Assembly: GCF_900155475.1 (NCBI RefSeq)
Contig: NZ_FXAM01000001.1
Coordinates: 2,095,501-2,159,500 of the forward strand
Length of the DNA: 64,000 nt
Direction of reading: 5' to 3'
Source of the DNA: Methylomagnum ishizawai
GTDB taxonomy: Bacteria > Pseudomonadota > Gammaproteobacteria > Methylococcales > Methylococcaceae
The notes under the pieces were generated by a model that was not told where the DNA came from, ran no database searches, and saw only the letters and a program-made list of their open reading frames with translations. Both the position numbers and the translations under genes were made by a program. Every line of letters starts with the position of its first letter. Position 1 is the first letter of the stretch. This document shows positions 41,013 through 50,229 of this stretch, piece after piece.

Positions 41013-41828
41013 ATGGAAACGCTCAGCATCACCGACAAGGAATTCGCCCAAATCCGCGATTTCATCTACCGCAAGACCGGAATCGCCATGGGCGACAGCA
41101 AGAAGGCCCTGGTGTCCGGGCGCTTGTTCAAGCGCTTGCAGCATTGCGGGCTCCGTAACTTCAACGAATATTTCGCCCTGATCACCAGCGGTTCCTTCCC
41201 CAAGGAACTCCAGACCGCCATCGATTTGTTGACCACCAACGAGACCTATTTCTTCCGCGAAGAAAAGCATTTCGAGTTCCTGAAGACCCAGGTGTTGCCT
41301 GCGGCCAGGCGCGGCGGCACCTACCGGGTGTGGAGCGCGGCCTGTTCCTCCGGGGAGGAACCTTATAGCCTCGCGATGTTGCTGGCCGACAGCCTGGGCG
41401 GGATGGAGTTCGATATCTTGGCCTCGGATATCAGCACCCGCGTCCTGGAGAAGGCCCGCCGGGGCTTGTATCCGATGGAACGGGTGGAGCGGATCCCCCC
41501 CGAATACCTCAAGCGCTATTGCCTGCGGGGGACCGGGGAGTACGACGGCATGTTGCTGATCGAGAAGCAACTGCGGGCCAAGGTGCGTTTCGAGCAGGTC
41601 AACCTGATCGCGCCCATGCCCGATGTCGGCCAGTTCGACCTGATTTTCTTACGCAACGTGATGATTTATTTCGACATGGAAACCAAACGGCAGGTGGTCG
41701 GGCAGTTATTGAAGGCGCTCAAACCACGGGGCTATTTCTTTATCGGCCATTCCGAGAGCCTGATGGGCGTCACCGACAAGCTCACCATGCTGCGACCCTC
41801 GATTTACCGCCATGCATCCGCCGAGTGA
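41013..41828 (+). CDS. cheR: Chemotaxis protein methyltransferase CheR
   Basis: 271 aa. N-terminal helical domain (FAQIRDFIYRKTGIAMGDSKKALV) and SAM-binding domain with WSAACSSGEEPYSLAMLL and LASDISTRVLEKARRG; FDLIFLRNVMIYFD is the motif after strand 4. Methylates glutamates of the MCPs using SAM. 15 bp after the second MCP gene; its 3' end overlaps cheD by 17 bp. Confidence 0.96.
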   Translation: METLSITDKEFAQIRDFIYRKTGIAMGDSKKALVSGRLFKRLQHCGLRNFNEYFALITSGSFPKELQTAIDLLTTNETYFFREEKHFEFLKTQVLPAARRGGTYRVWSAACSSGEEPYSLAMLLADSLGGMEFDILASDISTRVLEKARRGLYPMERVERIPPEYLKRYCLRGTGEYDGMLLIEKQLRAKVRFEQVNLIAPMPDVGQFDLIFLRNVMIYFDMETKRQVVGQLLKALKPRGYFFIGHSESLMGVTDKLTMLRPSIYRHASAE

Positions 41829-42315
41829 CCTCATAGAAATCTTTCTACAGCCAGGGGAGTTTTATTTCGGTGGGGAGAATACCCGAATCCGCACTTTGCT
41901 GGGTTCCTGCATCGCCATCACTTTCTGGCATCCCCAAGCCCGCTTCGGCGGGATGTGCCATTTCCTCCTGCCCCGCCGTCCCGATCCGGCACCGCGCGGG
42001 CACTTGGACGGGCGCTATGGCGACGAGGCGCTGCTTTGGCTGATCCGCGAGGCGGTGGCCCACCATACCGATCCCGGCAAGTACGAGGTCAAGGTGTTCG
42101 GCGGCGGCAATATGTTCCCCGGTTCGAGCGCCTCCGGGCGGGGCGAAGTGGGGCTGCGCAACATCGAGCGGGCTTTCCGCTTGCTCGGGGCTTATGGGCT
42201 GCCCGTGGCGGCCAAGCATGTGGGCGGACACGGCCATCGCAACCTGATCTTCGATGTGTGGAGCGGCCATGTCTGGTTGAAATTCGTGCGGACGGACGGC
42301 CAGGGGCCGGGCTGA
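41812..42315 (+). CDS. cheD: Chemoreceptor glutamine deamidase CheD
   Basis: 167 aa. Catalytic Cys33 in [12 protein letters not shown] and His50 in GGMCHFLLP match the CheD dyad; the third conserved block is KVFGGGNMF. It deamidates receptor glutamines to make methylation sites. Start overlaps cheR by 17 bp, and the N-terminus ([14 protein letters not shown]) matches the family. Confidence 0.94.
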   Translation: MHPPSDLIEIFLQPGEFYFGGENTRIRTLLGSCIAITFWHPQARFGGMCHFLLPRRPDPAPRGHLDGRYGDEALLWLIREAVAHHTDPGKYEVKVFGGGNMFPGSSASGRGEVGLRNIERAFRLLGAYGLPVAAKHVGGHGHRNLIFDVWSGHVWLKFVRTDGQGPG

Positions 42316-42398
42316 CGAACCCCCGCGCCTGGTTCCGGGCCGTGTGCGGGATGTGCAACCGAATTGGGCGGACCCATGCCGTCCGTAAAGGATTTATC

Positions 42399-43484
42399 AT
42401 GAAACCCATCAATGTCTTGATCGTCGACGATTCCGCCGTGGTGCGCCAGATCGTCTCCGCCCTGGTGGCCCGCGACCCCTCGATCCAGGTGATGGCGGCG
42501 GTGTCCGATCCCATCCTGGCCATGGAGCGCATGAAGCGCCAATGGCCGGATGTCATCCTCCTCGATATCGAAATGCCGCGCATGGACGGCATCACCTTCC
42601 TCAAGAAGATCATGGAAGAGCGGCCCACCCCGGTGGTGATCTGCTCGACCCTGACCGAGCGCGGCGCGGAAACCACCTTGCAAGCCCTGTCGGCCGGCGC
42701 GGTCGGTATCCTGACCAAGCCCAAGCTGGGGCTCAAGAAATTCCTGGAGGAGTCCTCCATCGAGTTCATCGACGCGGTGAAGAGCGCCGCCCAGGCCAAT
42801 CTGCGCCGGCTCGGGCCCACGCCCAGGCCGTCCGCCGCCGCGAACCCGGCGGCGGTGCCCCACGTCCCGCCGCCCGCGCCCAAATCCACCCCCGATTCCC
42901 GCGCCCTGGCCAGGACCACCGACCGCATCGTCGCCATCGGCACCTCGACCGGCGGCACCCAGGCGCTGGAAGTCTTGTTGACCGCCCTGCCCAGGGTGTC
43001 GCCGGGGTTGGTGATCGTCCAGCACATGCCCGAGCGCTTCACCGCCATGTTCGCCCAGCGCCTCGACGGCCTGTGCGCCATCGAGGTGCGAGAGGCCAAG
43101 GACGGCGACCGGGTGTTGCCGGGGCTGGCCTTGATCGCGCCGGGCGGGAAGCATATGCGGGTCAAGCTCAGCGGTGCCCAATATATGGTCGAAGTGCTGG
43201 ACGGCCCCTTGGTCAACCGCCACCGGCCTTCGGTGGACGTGCTGTTCCGTTCGGTCGCCAAGTACGCCGGCAAGAACGCTTTGGGGATCATCATGACCGG
43301 CATGGGCGACGACGGCGCCAGGGGACTCAAGGAGATGCACGAGGCCGGGGCCGACACCATCGCCCAGGACGAGGACTCCTGCGTGGTGTTCGGCATGCCC
43401 AAGGAGGCGATCAAGCTGGGGGCGGCGGGGCGGGTGTTGACGCTGCGGGCCTTGGCTCCGGCGATCCAGGCCTATGGCGCGTAA
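42399..43484 (+). CDS. cheB: Chemotaxis response regulator protein-glutamate methylesterase
   Basis: 361 aa from the ATG at 42399 (open frame extends far upstream through cheD, without a family match). Receiver domain 1-125 with Asp56 in [12 protein letters not shown]; a Pro/Ala-rich linker (140-165); methylesterase domain with catalytic Ser in [12 protein letters not shown], His in [10 protein letters not shown] and Asp in [11 protein letters not shown]. Removes methyl groups from receptors when phosphorylated by CheA. Last gene of the cluster, convergent with the LysR gene with a 13-bp overlap. Confidence 0.96.
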   Translation: MKPINVLIVDDSAVVRQIVSALVARDPSIQVMAAVSDPILAMERMKRQWPDVILLDIEMPRMDGITFLKKIMEERPTPVVICSTLTERGAETTLQALSAGAVGILTKPKLGLKKFLEESSIEFIDAVKSAAQANLRRLGPTPRPSAAANPAAVPHVPPPAPKSTPDSRALARTTDRIVAIGTSTGGTQALEVLLTALPRVSPGLVIVQHMPERFTAMFAQRLDGLCAIEVREAKDGDRVLPGLALIAPGGKHMRVKLSGAQYMVEVLDGPLVNRHRPSVDVLFRSVAKYAGKNALGIIMTGMGDDGARGLKEMHEAGADTIAQDEDSCVVFGMPKEAIKLGAAGRVLTLRALAPAIQAYGA

Positions 43485-44425
43485 AGCGCCGCGACCGCCG
43501 GATCATGCGGCGGTTCCAGCGTCCGCATGGCCCGCTTGACACCCTCCCTCAGCCAGTGATGGGCGGCGTCCTTTTCCCGCGCTTGGTGCCAGATCAGGAA
43601 CACGGCCACCTCCGGGGCGGGATAGGGTAACGGGAAAATCTCCAAACCGAACCGCTCCGCGCACAGCGCCGCGAAGCGCTCGGGGAGTAGCGCCACCAGG
43701 TCGGTTTGTCCCACCACCGCAGGCAAGCCCAAGGCCGACCAGACTTCGATGGCCACCCGCGCCGGGAACGCCGCCATCGCGTCTTCGAGCGCATTGGGCC
43801 GGTCCTGGGGCGGATGCGGGTCGTAGCAGGCGACCTGCTCTTCGGCTTCCAGCATTTCCAAGGTCAATGGGCCACGCATCCGGGGATGGTCCCGCCGGGC
43901 GATGACGACCAATCTTTCCATTTCCAGCAGTCCATGCACCAGGGCCGGGTCGGGATAGCGCACATAATCGATGGCCAGGTCCAGGATGCCTTCCCGCAGC
44001 AGGCGGGGGATTTCCTCGGACTGTTCGAGCGGGCGGATCGATAGTGTCGCCCTGGGCGCTTCCCGCCGTATCCAATTGTGCAATCCCACCGCCAACAACA
44101 CCCCGCCCCCATAGGGTGTCGCCACCTTGAACGCCCGTTCGGTCGATGCGGGATCGAACTCCCGGCCATGCTCCACCCCCTCCCGGATCAAGTCCAAAGC
44201 GCCGCGCACCTGTTTGTACAGGGCGTCGGCCGCGGGCGTGGGGTTCACGCCCCTGGAACCTCCGACCAGCAGCGGGTCTTTCAGCACATAGCGCAGACGG
44301 TTGACGGCGTTGCTGACCGCAGGCTGGGTCATGCCCAGCCGGGCGGCGGCGCGGGCTTGGTTGCGTTCCTCGTAGACCGCCTCGAAGACGGTGAACAAAT
44401 TCAGATCGATACCCCTGAGATTCAT
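43472..44425 (-). CDS. LysR-family transcriptional regulator (NodD/SyrM-like group)
   Basis: 317 aa from the ATG at 44425. N-terminal helix-turn-helix [64 protein letters not shown]; the C-terminal 220 residues form the periplasmic-binding-protein-like effector domain. The frame continues to 44602 but that part overlaps the dyad. Divergent from the short sigma-54 activator gene. A symmetrical AATACC/GGTATT site sits just upstream of the start and is the likely autoregulatory site. Confidence 0.9.
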   Translation of the reverse strand: MNLRGIDLNLFTVFEAVYEERNQARAAARLGMTQPAVSNAVNRLRYVLKDPLLVGGSRGVNPTPAADALYKQVRGALDLIREGVEHGREFDPASTERAFKVATPYGGGVLLAVGLHNWIRREAPRATLSIRPLEQSEEIPRLLREGILDLAIDYVRYPDPALVHGLLEMERLVVIARRDHPRMRGPLTLEMLEAEEQVACYDPHPPQDRPNALEDAMAAFPARVAIEVWSALGLPAVVGQTDLVALLPERFAALCAERFGLEIFPLPYPAPEVAVFLIWHQAREKDAAHHWLREGVKRAMRTLEPPHDPAVAALYAP

Positions 44426-44431
44426 GATGTG

Positions 44432-44463
44432 AATACCTGAATTATCATTATTGAATTGGTATT
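44432..44463. promoter_or_regulatory. Dyad site upstream of the LysR gene
   Basis: AATACC (44432-44437) and GGTATT (44458-44463) are inverted arms around an AT-rich centre, 7 bp before the LysR start codon. Dyads of about 30 bp upstream of LysR genes are common binding sites. Inferred. Confidence 0.4.
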
Positions 44464-44610
44464 TTTGAAGCGAAATATTAATACTCATCACCCAGCCGCC
44501 AGTCCGGCGATAACCCAGGCAATTTTCCGCAGTACCGGGGATTTTAAAGTAAGGAATCCCGGTGCGGGCGGGTTTCTGGGTCGCGCAAACCAACCGTTCC
44601 ATCAAGGGAT

Positions 44611-44633
44611 ATAACCTGGGGATACCAGGTTAT
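44611..44633. promoter_or_regulatory. Perfect 9-bp palindrome in the divergent region
   Basis: ATAACCTGG-GGATA-CCAGGTTAT, arms 44611-44619 and 44625-44633, 77 bp before the sigma-54 activator start. The AT-rich ends and exact symmetry suggest an operator or a leader hairpin. There is no T-run, so it is not a terminator. Confidence 0.45.
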
Positions 44634-44710
44634 GCCGAAGGCGTCGGCCCCCGTCGAGGCTTTTCCGGCGGGTCTGCCTTCCATCGCAACCGCAAACAGT
44701 GGGTGATTTT

Positions 44711-45562
44711 ATGTTCGAATTGCTGCTCGGCCGCAACCCCGCCTTCCAAGCCTTGCTGCGGGATGCCCAGACCGCCGCCGCCGCCAACGTGACCGTGCTG
44801 ATCGCCGGGGAAACCGGTACTGGTAAGGAGTTATTGGCCCAAGCCCTGCACCATCATAGCGCCCGCGCCGCTAAACCCTACGCCACGCTGAATTGCGCGG
44901 CGGTAGCGGAGGGGCTGGCGGAATCCGAATTGTTCGGCCACCGCCGGGGCGCGTTCACCGGGGCCGATGCCGATGGCACCGGGCGGCTGCGGGCGGCCCA
45001 TGGGGGGACGCTGTTCCTGGACGAGGCCGATTCCCTGCCGCCCGCCTTGCAGGCCAAACTGCTGCGCTTCCTCGAAAGCGGCGAAATCCAGCCCTTGGGG
45101 GAAACCACCACCCGCAAGGTCGATGTGCGCCTCATCGCCGCGACCAACGCCGACCTGGAGGCCCAGGTCGCCTGTGGCTTGTTCCGCGCCGACCTCTACT
45201 ACCGGCTGAACGTGCTGCCCTTGCGCATCCCGCCGCTTCGGCAACGCCCGGACGATGTGCCCTTGCTGGCGGGCCATTTCATGCGGCTGTTCGCGGCCCG
45301 TTACCAGCGGCGGGAGGCGGTGTTCAACGTGGATGCCATGATCGCCATGGCGGAATACGCCTGGCCGGGCAATGTCCGGGAATTGCGGAATGTGTGCGAG
45401 CGGTTGGCCATCTTCCGGGCCGGTGAAGTGGTCGGGGTCGGGGATTTACCGCCGGAGATACCGGGGTATTCCAGGCCGTACAGGCCGGTGGCCGGTTTTC
45501 CGGTGAAGGCGCGGGGGCGGGGGGCCGCCGGGTTCGGGATGGGGAAATACCGGGTGAATTGA
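44711..45562 (+). CDS. Sigma-54-dependent AAA+ activator lacking a DNA-binding domain
   Basis: 283 aa from the ATG at 44711 (a GTG at 44699 is possible). AAA+ domain complete: Walker [11 protein letters not shown], the sigma-54 contact GAFTGA inside HRRGAFTGAD, Walker B GTLFLDEADSLP, arginine-finger region RADLYYRLNVLPLRIPPLRQRPDDVP, WPGNVRELRN. Nothing precedes it except a few residues (PspF-like), and after the AAA+ domain only about 45 glycine/proline/arginine-rich residues follow, with no Fis-type helix-turn-helix. It may act on sigma-54 promoters without fixed DNA sites, or it has lost its 3' end. Confidence 0.85.
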   Translation: MFELLLGRNPAFQALLRDAQTAAAANVTVLIAGETGTGKELLAQALHHHSARAAKPYATLNCAAVAEGLAESELFGHRRGAFTGADADGTGRLRAAHGGTLFLDEADSLPPALQAKLLRFLESGEIQPLGETTTRKVDVRLIAATNADLEAQVACGLFRADLYYRLNVLPLRIPPLRQRPDDVPLLAGHFMRLFAARYQRREAVFNVDAMIAMAEYAWPGNVRELRNVCERLAIFRAGEVVGVGDLPPEIPGYSRPYRPVAGFPVKARGRGAAGFGMGKYRVN

Positions 45563-45614
45563 GGGGGTGGGCCACTGTTTGCCTGCGCGGATGCGGAGGG
45601 ACGGTGGCAACACT

Positions 45615-46304
45615 TCATGCCGCCGCCGCGACCCGTGCCTGCAATGCCAGCCCGTGGCCCAATAAACGGGCTTCCAGCGTATCCCCCGGCTGTAGGCGCG
45701 AGACGCCCTCGGGCGTGCCGGTGAAGATCAAATCCCCCGCCCGCAAGCTGAAATGGCGCGAAAGATAGGCGACGATCTCCCCGCAGCTGAACAGCATATC
45801 CCCGGTGTTCCCGGCTTGGCGCAGCAGGCCGTTGACCCGGAGTTCGAAGGCTAGCCGGGCCGGGTCGGCCACTTGCGCGGCGGGCAGGAACGGGCTGAGG
45901 GGACCGAAGCCGTCACAGCCCTTGGCGATGGCCCAGGGGTTGCCCTCGGCCTGGGCCTTGCGCTGCCAATCGCGGGCGGTGATGTCGATACCCAGGCCAT
46001 AGCCCGCGATCCAGTCTTGGGCCGATTCTACCGGGACGTGGCGTCCGCCCCGGCCCAGCAGGATCACGATTTCCAATTCGTGCTGCACGTCCCGGCTGTC
46101 CGGCGGCAGGACCACCACGCCGCCGTCTTCCAGCAGCGAGGTCGCCGCCTTGAGGAAAACCACCGGCTCCGGTGGCGGTTCGTTACCGAGTTCACGGGCG
46201 TGGGCGGCGTAGTTGCGGCCTATGCCGAACACGGTGCCGACCGGCACCGCGCCCGTGCCTTGCAGGTGGACGGTGATGGGTGGAGGAGCCTGGAAAGCGC
46301 TCAT
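45615..46304 (-). CDS. Fumarylacetoacetate hydrolase-family protein
   Basis: 229 aa, FAH domain only: VFGIGRNYAAHARELGN, PVVFLKAATSLLEDGG, the metal ligands in VQHELEIVILLG and GYGLGIDITARDWQ, SCGEIVAYLS and GDLIFTGTPEGV. Family members hydrolyse C-C bonds of acylpyruvates or decarboxylate oxaloacetate (FAHD1-like). The specific reaction is unknown. Its start overlaps the stop of the small upstream gene by 4 bp. Confidence 0.9.
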   Translation of the reverse strand: MSAFQAPPPITVHLQGTGAVPVGTVFGIGRNYAAHARELGNEPPPEPVVFLKAATSLLEDGGVVVLPPDSRDVQHELEIVILLGRGGRHVPVESAQDWIAGYGLGIDITARDWQRKAQAEGNPWAIAKGCDGFGPLSPFLPAAQVADPARLAFELRVNGLLRQAGNTGDMLFSCGEIVAYLSRHFSLRAGDLIFTGTPEGVSRLQPGDTLEARLLGHGLALQARVAAAA

Positions 46305-46519
46305 GGCGGGGAATCCTGTGGATGGGTGGAAGCAGTCAAGGTGGAACGCGCCGCCGCCTCCCGCGCCGCGTGCTCGGACAGGCCGGCCTCGAACATCATC
46401 ACCGCCATGCGTTCGGCGAAGGCGGTGGCGCGGTCGCCGTCCGGCATGGGCAAAGCCTGCGCCTTGGCCCAGGCGAACAGCCAGCGGATGTCTTTTTGGT
46501 GCTGGGGCAGTTCCTTCAT
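46301..46519 (-). CDS. Small hypothetical protein coupled to the FAH-family gene
   Basis: 72 aa, mostly helical (DIRWLFAWAKAQALP, RATAFAERMAVMMFEAGLSEHAAREAAAR). ATGA overlap with the FAH-family gene supports its being real. Not recognised. Confidence 0.5.
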   Translation of the reverse strand: MKELPQHQKDIRWLFAWAKAQALPMPDGDRATAFAERMAVMMFEAGLSEHAAREAAARSTLTASTHPQDSPP

Positions 46520-46608
46520 GGCGGTGGCCGTGGATGGTTCACTGGCGGGCGAGTTTGGGCTTGCCTACCGGATTGCCCCGCGCAAACCCAAGTTCGCGCT
46601 CCAGCGTG

Positions 46609-47232
46609 TTAGAGCTTGCCTTTCACCAGGGCGTAGACCTCGCGGTCCATTTCCTCCATCCCCGCCATGATGCGGTCCAGTTCGGCCAGGCGCGAGGCGA
46701 CGAATTCCCCATCTTTGATCGAACCCACGTTGACATGGACGTTCAGCGCCGAGCAGCGCAGGGCGGCGTAGCCCGCCGCCACCGCCGCTCCGGCGTCGCT
46801 GGCCACGTTGCGGTTGCCTTTTTCCGCCGCGATCCGGCTCAACCGCACGATTTCGGCGCAGGCGCGGGCGCAGTCCAAGGGCACGTCGGTGGCGGTCTTG
46901 AGCGCGGCCTGGATGGCTTCGGCGCGGGCTTGTTTCTGTGCGTCGGTATCCTTGGGCAGGGCGTAGGCGCCCATCACCTGCTTGAACGCCTCGACATCGG
47001 CCCGGATCAGGTCGGTGAGGCGGGCGCGGAGGCCGTCCGCCTGTTCCAGCATCGCCTTCATTTCTGCCTCGACCGCTTCGTAGTTCTTCTTGCCCACGGT
47101 CAGGTTGCCCACCATGCCCACCAGGGCGGCCCCCATGGCGCCCATGATCGCCGCCGCGCTGCCGCCGCCGGGGGTGGGTGCCTTGCTGGCCAGTGCGTCC
47201 AGGAAATGTTCGATGGGTTGGTCTTTGATCAT
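46609..47232 (-). CDS. fchA: Methenyl-tetrahydrofolate cyclohydrolase
   Basis: 207 aa, about the size of Methylobacterium FchA. It begins IEHFLDALASKAPTPGGGSAAAIMGAMGAALVGMVGNLTVGKK, the cyclodeaminase/cyclohydrolase signature, with GNRNVASDAGAAVAAGYAAL near the C-terminus. Interconverts methenyl- and formyl-tetrahydrofolate in the C1 pathway of methylotrophs. GGAG before the ATG. Divergent from mtdA, its pathway partner, 183 bp apart, so they probably share a control region. Confidence 0.92.
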   Translation of the reverse strand: MIKDQPIEHFLDALASKAPTPGGGSAAAIMGAMGAALVGMVGNLTVGKKNYEAVEAEMKAMLEQADGLRARLTDLIRADVEAFKQVMGAYALPKDTDAQKQARAEAIQAALKTATDVPLDCARACAEIVRLSRIAAEKGNRNVASDAGAAVAAGYAALRCSALNVHVNVGSIKDGEFVASRLAELDRIMAGMEEMDREVYALVKGKL

Positions 47233-47415
47233 GGGGTCGCTCCCTGTGGCCGGTACTGCGGAAAAAGGGCCGGATTATAAAGCACCCGACCCGGTCGGAA
47301 ACCCGATTTGCAAGAGACGGGCCGCTGCGCTACCGTTGACAATCATCCCGGCCCAAGGCTCCGGCCCTGGGTGTCCATCTCCCCGACCGGATCGCTCCGG
47401 CCCCAGCTTACCGGC

Positions 47416-48282
47416 ATGGTTATGAAAAAACTCCTGTTCCAGTTCGATACCGATACTTATCCGTCCGTATTCGATACCGTGGTGGCCTACGACGGCGGGG
47501 CCGACCAGGTCATCGGCCACGGTGGTTTGACGCCCGCGACCGTCGGTCCCTTGGTCGAGGGCACCATCTTCACCCGCGCCCCCAAGGACAAGAAAAACAC
47601 CGCCATCTTCATCGGTGGCAGCAATATGGTGGCCGGACAGGATTTGCTGAAGGCGGTGAAGAAGAAGTTCTTCGCCGATTTCCGGGTCTCGGTGATGCTG
47701 GACAGCAACGGCAGCAACACCACGGCGGCGGCGGGCGTCGCCAAGCTCCTAGGCAGCGGGGCCATCGCCGGGAAGCGTGCCGTGGTGCTGGCCGGGACCG
47801 GACCCGTGGGCCAACGGGCGGCGGTGATGCTGGCCCGCGAGGGCGCGGCGGAGGTCGCCATCACTTCCCGCTCCCTGGCCCGCGCCGAACAGGCTTGCCA
47901 GGATATGAAGGCGCGGTTCGGGGTCGATCTGGTGCCGGTCGAGGCCTTCGACGGCGATGCGCGGGGCCGGGCCATCGCGGAGGCCCAGATCGTGTTCGCG
48001 GCGGGCGCGGCGGGGGTGGAACTCCTGGAAGCCCGGCACTGGCAGGACAACCCGCATATCGAACTGATGGCCGACGCCAACGCCACTCCGCCCATCGGCA
48101 TCGGCGGCACCGATATGATGGACCGGGGCGCGCTGCGCGAGGGCAAGATCGTGTGGGGGGCTATCGGTTTCGGCACTTTGAAGCTGGCCTTGCACCGGGC
48201 TTGCATCGCCCAGTTGTTCGAGTCCAATAATCAAATTCTCGACGCCGAGGAAATCTTCGCCATCGCCAAAGCCATGGCCTGA
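47416..48282 (+). CDS. mtdA: NADP-dependent methylene-tetrahydrofolate/methylene-H4MPT dehydrogenase
   Basis: 288 aa from the ATG at 47416 (an ATG at 47422 gives 286; Methylobacterium MtdA is 288). KKLLFQFDTDTYPSVFDTVVAYDGGADQVIGHGG is the MtdA start. The Rossmann motif is AVVLAGTGPVGQRAAVMLAREGA with ITSRSLARAEQ at the NADP phosphate site; NATPPIGIGGTDMMDRG is conserved. Oxidises methylene-H4F or methylene-H4MPT. It marks the organism as a methylotroph. Followed by a bidirectional terminator. Confidence 0.95.
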   Translation: MVMKKLLFQFDTDTYPSVFDTVVAYDGGADQVIGHGGLTPATVGPLVEGTIFTRAPKDKKNTAIFIGGSNMVAGQDLLKAVKKKFFADFRVSVMLDSNGSNTTAAAGVAKLLGSGAIAGKRAVVLAGTGPVGQRAAVMLAREGAAEVAITSRSLARAEQACQDMKARFGVDLVPVEAFDGDARGRAIAEAQIVFAAGAAGVELLEARHWQDNPHIELMADANATPPIGIGGTDMMDRGALREGKIVWGAIGFGTLKLALHRACIAQLFESNNQILDAEEIFAIAKAMA

Positions 48283-48341
48283 GCGTCATCCGGCGGAACT
48301 CCCGTAGCCCTTCCACCAAAGCATTCCCACCCCGATCCAGG

Positions 48342-48378
48342 AAAAAAGCCGATGGCCTGTCAAGGCGCATCGGCTTTT
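48342..48378. terminator. Bidirectional terminator between mtdA and cyd
   Basis: AAAGCCGATG (48345-48354) pairs with CATCGGCTTT (48368-48377), with an A6 run on the left (48342-48347) and TTTT on the right. The 13-nt loop can pair further (GCC/GGC). Lies between two convergent genes. Confidence 0.85.
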
Positions 48379-48393
48379 ATCGGCGCGGTTCAA

Positions 48394-50229
48394 TCAGCGG
48401 CGCAGGCCATGGCTCCCCCCCTGTATCCGGCGCACGGTATCCACCAGGGTGTCGATCTCTTCGCGGGTGTTATAGAACGCCAGCGAAGGCCGCACCGTCG
48501 CCTCCTGCCCGAAACGGCGCAGGATGGGCTGGGCGCAATGATGGCCGGAGCGCACCGCGATCCCTTCGCGGTTCAGCGCCTCGCCCACTGCCTCCGGGCG
48601 GAACCCCCGCAGTACGAAGGACAACACCCCGGCCTTGTCCGGCGCGGTGCCGATCAGGGTCAAACCGGGCACGCCCAATAAGCCCTCGGTGGCATAGCAC
48701 AGCAGTTCATGCTCGTAACGCTGGATATTGTCGATGCCGATCCGCGCGACATAATCCAGGGCCGCGCCCAATCCCACCGCGTCGGCGATATTGCCGGTCC
48801 CGGCCTCGAAACGGGCGGGCGCTCCGTGGTAGACCGTTAGCTCGAAGGTCACGTCCTGGATCATATTGCCGCCGCCCTGCCAAGGCGGCATGGCGTTGAG
48901 CAGGTCCAGCTTGCCATAGACCGCCCCGATCCCGGTTGGCCCGAACACCTTGTGGCCGGAAAACACATACCAATCGCAATCCAGCGCCTGCACATCGGCC
49001 CGCATATGCGAAACCGCCTGCGCCCCGTCCAGCAAGACCCGCGCCCCGTGGCGGTGGGCGATTTCGATCATTTCCTTCGCGGGCGTCACCGTGCCCAGCG
49101 CGTTCGAAACCTGGGAGAACGCCACCAGCTTGGTGCGGGCGTTGAACAGGCGTTCGTATTCGTCCAACCGGATTTGGCCGCGCTCGTCCACCGGCGCGAC
49201 CCGCAGCCTGGCCCCGGTTTCGGCGCATAGCCGCTGCCAGGGCACGATATTGGCGTGGTGTTCCAGCCAGCTGATGACGATCTCGTCGTCCTTGCCGAGA
49301 TGGCGGCGGCCCCAGCTTTGGGCGATCAGGTTGATGCCTTCGGTGGTGCCGCGCACGAACACGATCTCGTCGCTGCTGGCGGCGTTGAGGAACCGGGCGA
49401 CCTTGTCCCTGGCCGCCTCGTAGGCGTCGGTGGCGCGCGCCGCCAACTCGTGGGCCGCCCGGTGGATGTTGGAGTTTTCGTGGGCATAGAAATACGCGAG
49501 CCGGTCGATCACCGCCTGGGGCTTTTGGGTGGTGGCGGCGTTGTCCAGCCAGATGAGGGGGCGTCCATGCACGCGTTCCTGGAGGATGGGAAAATCCCGG
49601 CGCACGGCCAGTACATCGAAGCCCGGATGGGCGGAGGTCTGGCTGGGGCCGGGGCCGGACCCAGGACGGGCCGGTTCGGGCTGGGAGGCTCCCGAGGTCG
49701 AGTGGAGTTCGTCGAGGAAGTAGAAAGAGAGGGCCGATAGCTCGCCCCCGCCGGTCATGGGCGAACCCTGGGGTGGCGTCCAGCCGGTTCCTGCGGGTTG
49801 GGAGCCGGGCACGCCCGACCGTTCGCCCGGCGAGGGAATATCCGCCAGTTCCGGGAACTCGAATTCCCCGTCGCGGGTTTTGAGTGCCACCAAGGGCGCG
49901 GAGCGCGGCGGCGGCGGTTGGGTTGCACGCAGGAAATACAGCGGCGCTGCGCCCTCGTCGCCGCTGGGCGCGGTGGCGAGCGCCGCCGGTTGCTGGCCGG
50001 AGCCGCCCGCCAGGACGGCGGGCAGCTTGCGGAAGTCGGCTTCGTCGGGCAAATCCCCCAGCGGCGCGGCGGACGTGGCCGCCGGTGCCACGTTCAGGGC
50101 CGACCCGCCGGAGGCTCCCGGCAGGGCGGCGAAGAACTCGTTGGCGAGCCGGGCCAACACCGCCGGATCGGGCAAGCCGGACGGCGCCGCCGCACCGGGC
50201 GGATTAGCGGTATTCAGGCTGGTAATCAT
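48394..50229 (-). CDS. Family 2A encapsulin cargo: cysteine desulfurase with targeting extension
   Basis: 611 aa from the ATG at 50229, which lies inside the encapsulin 3' end (26-bp overlap). Residues 1-205 are a low-complexity Ala/Pro/Gly-rich extension with short conserved-looking blocks (LARLANEFFAALPG, PDEADFRKLPAVLAG, ALSFYFLDE). The SufS-type enzyme follows: WLDNAATTQKPQAVID, the PLP lysine in WYVFSGHKVFGPTG, and the catalytic loop AVRSGHHCAQPI with the persulfide Cys. Such extensions direct the enzyme into SrpI shells, where it releases sulfur from cysteine that accumulates inside. Last gene of the cysK-cysE-srpI-cyd operon. Confidence 0.93.
   Translation of the reverse strand: MITSLNTANPPGAAAPSGLPDPAVLARLANEFFAALPGASGGSALNVAPAATSAAPLGDLPDEADFRKLPAVLAGGSGQQPAALATAPSGDEGAAPLYFLRATQPPPPRSAPLVALKTRDGEFEFPELADIPSPGERSGVPGSQPAGTGWTPPQGSPMTGGGELSALSFYFLDELHSTSGASQPEPARPGSGPGPSQTSAHPGFDVLAVRRDFPILQERVHGRPLIWLDNAATTQKPQAVIDRLAYFYAHENSNIHRAAHELAARATDAYEAARDKVARFLNAASSDEIVFVRGTTEGINLIAQSWGRRHLGKDDEIVISWLEHHANIVPWQRLCAETGARLRVAPVDERGQIRLDEYERLFNARTKLVAFSQVSNALGTVTPAKEMIEIAHRHGARVLLDGAQAVSHMRADVQALDCDWYVFSGHKVFGPTGIGAVYGKLDLLNAMPPWQGGGNMIQDVTFELTVYHGAPARFEAGTGNIADAVGLGAALDYVARIGIDNIQRYEHELLCYATEGLLGVPGLTLIGTAPDKAGVLSFVLRGFRPEAVGEALNREGIAVRSGHHCAQPILRRFGQEATVRPSLAFYNTREEIDTLVDTVRRIQGGSHGLRR

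Noticed and set aside
47336-47341. TTGACA box as an mtdA promoter
   Set aside because: No acceptable -10 sequence 16-18 bp downstream.
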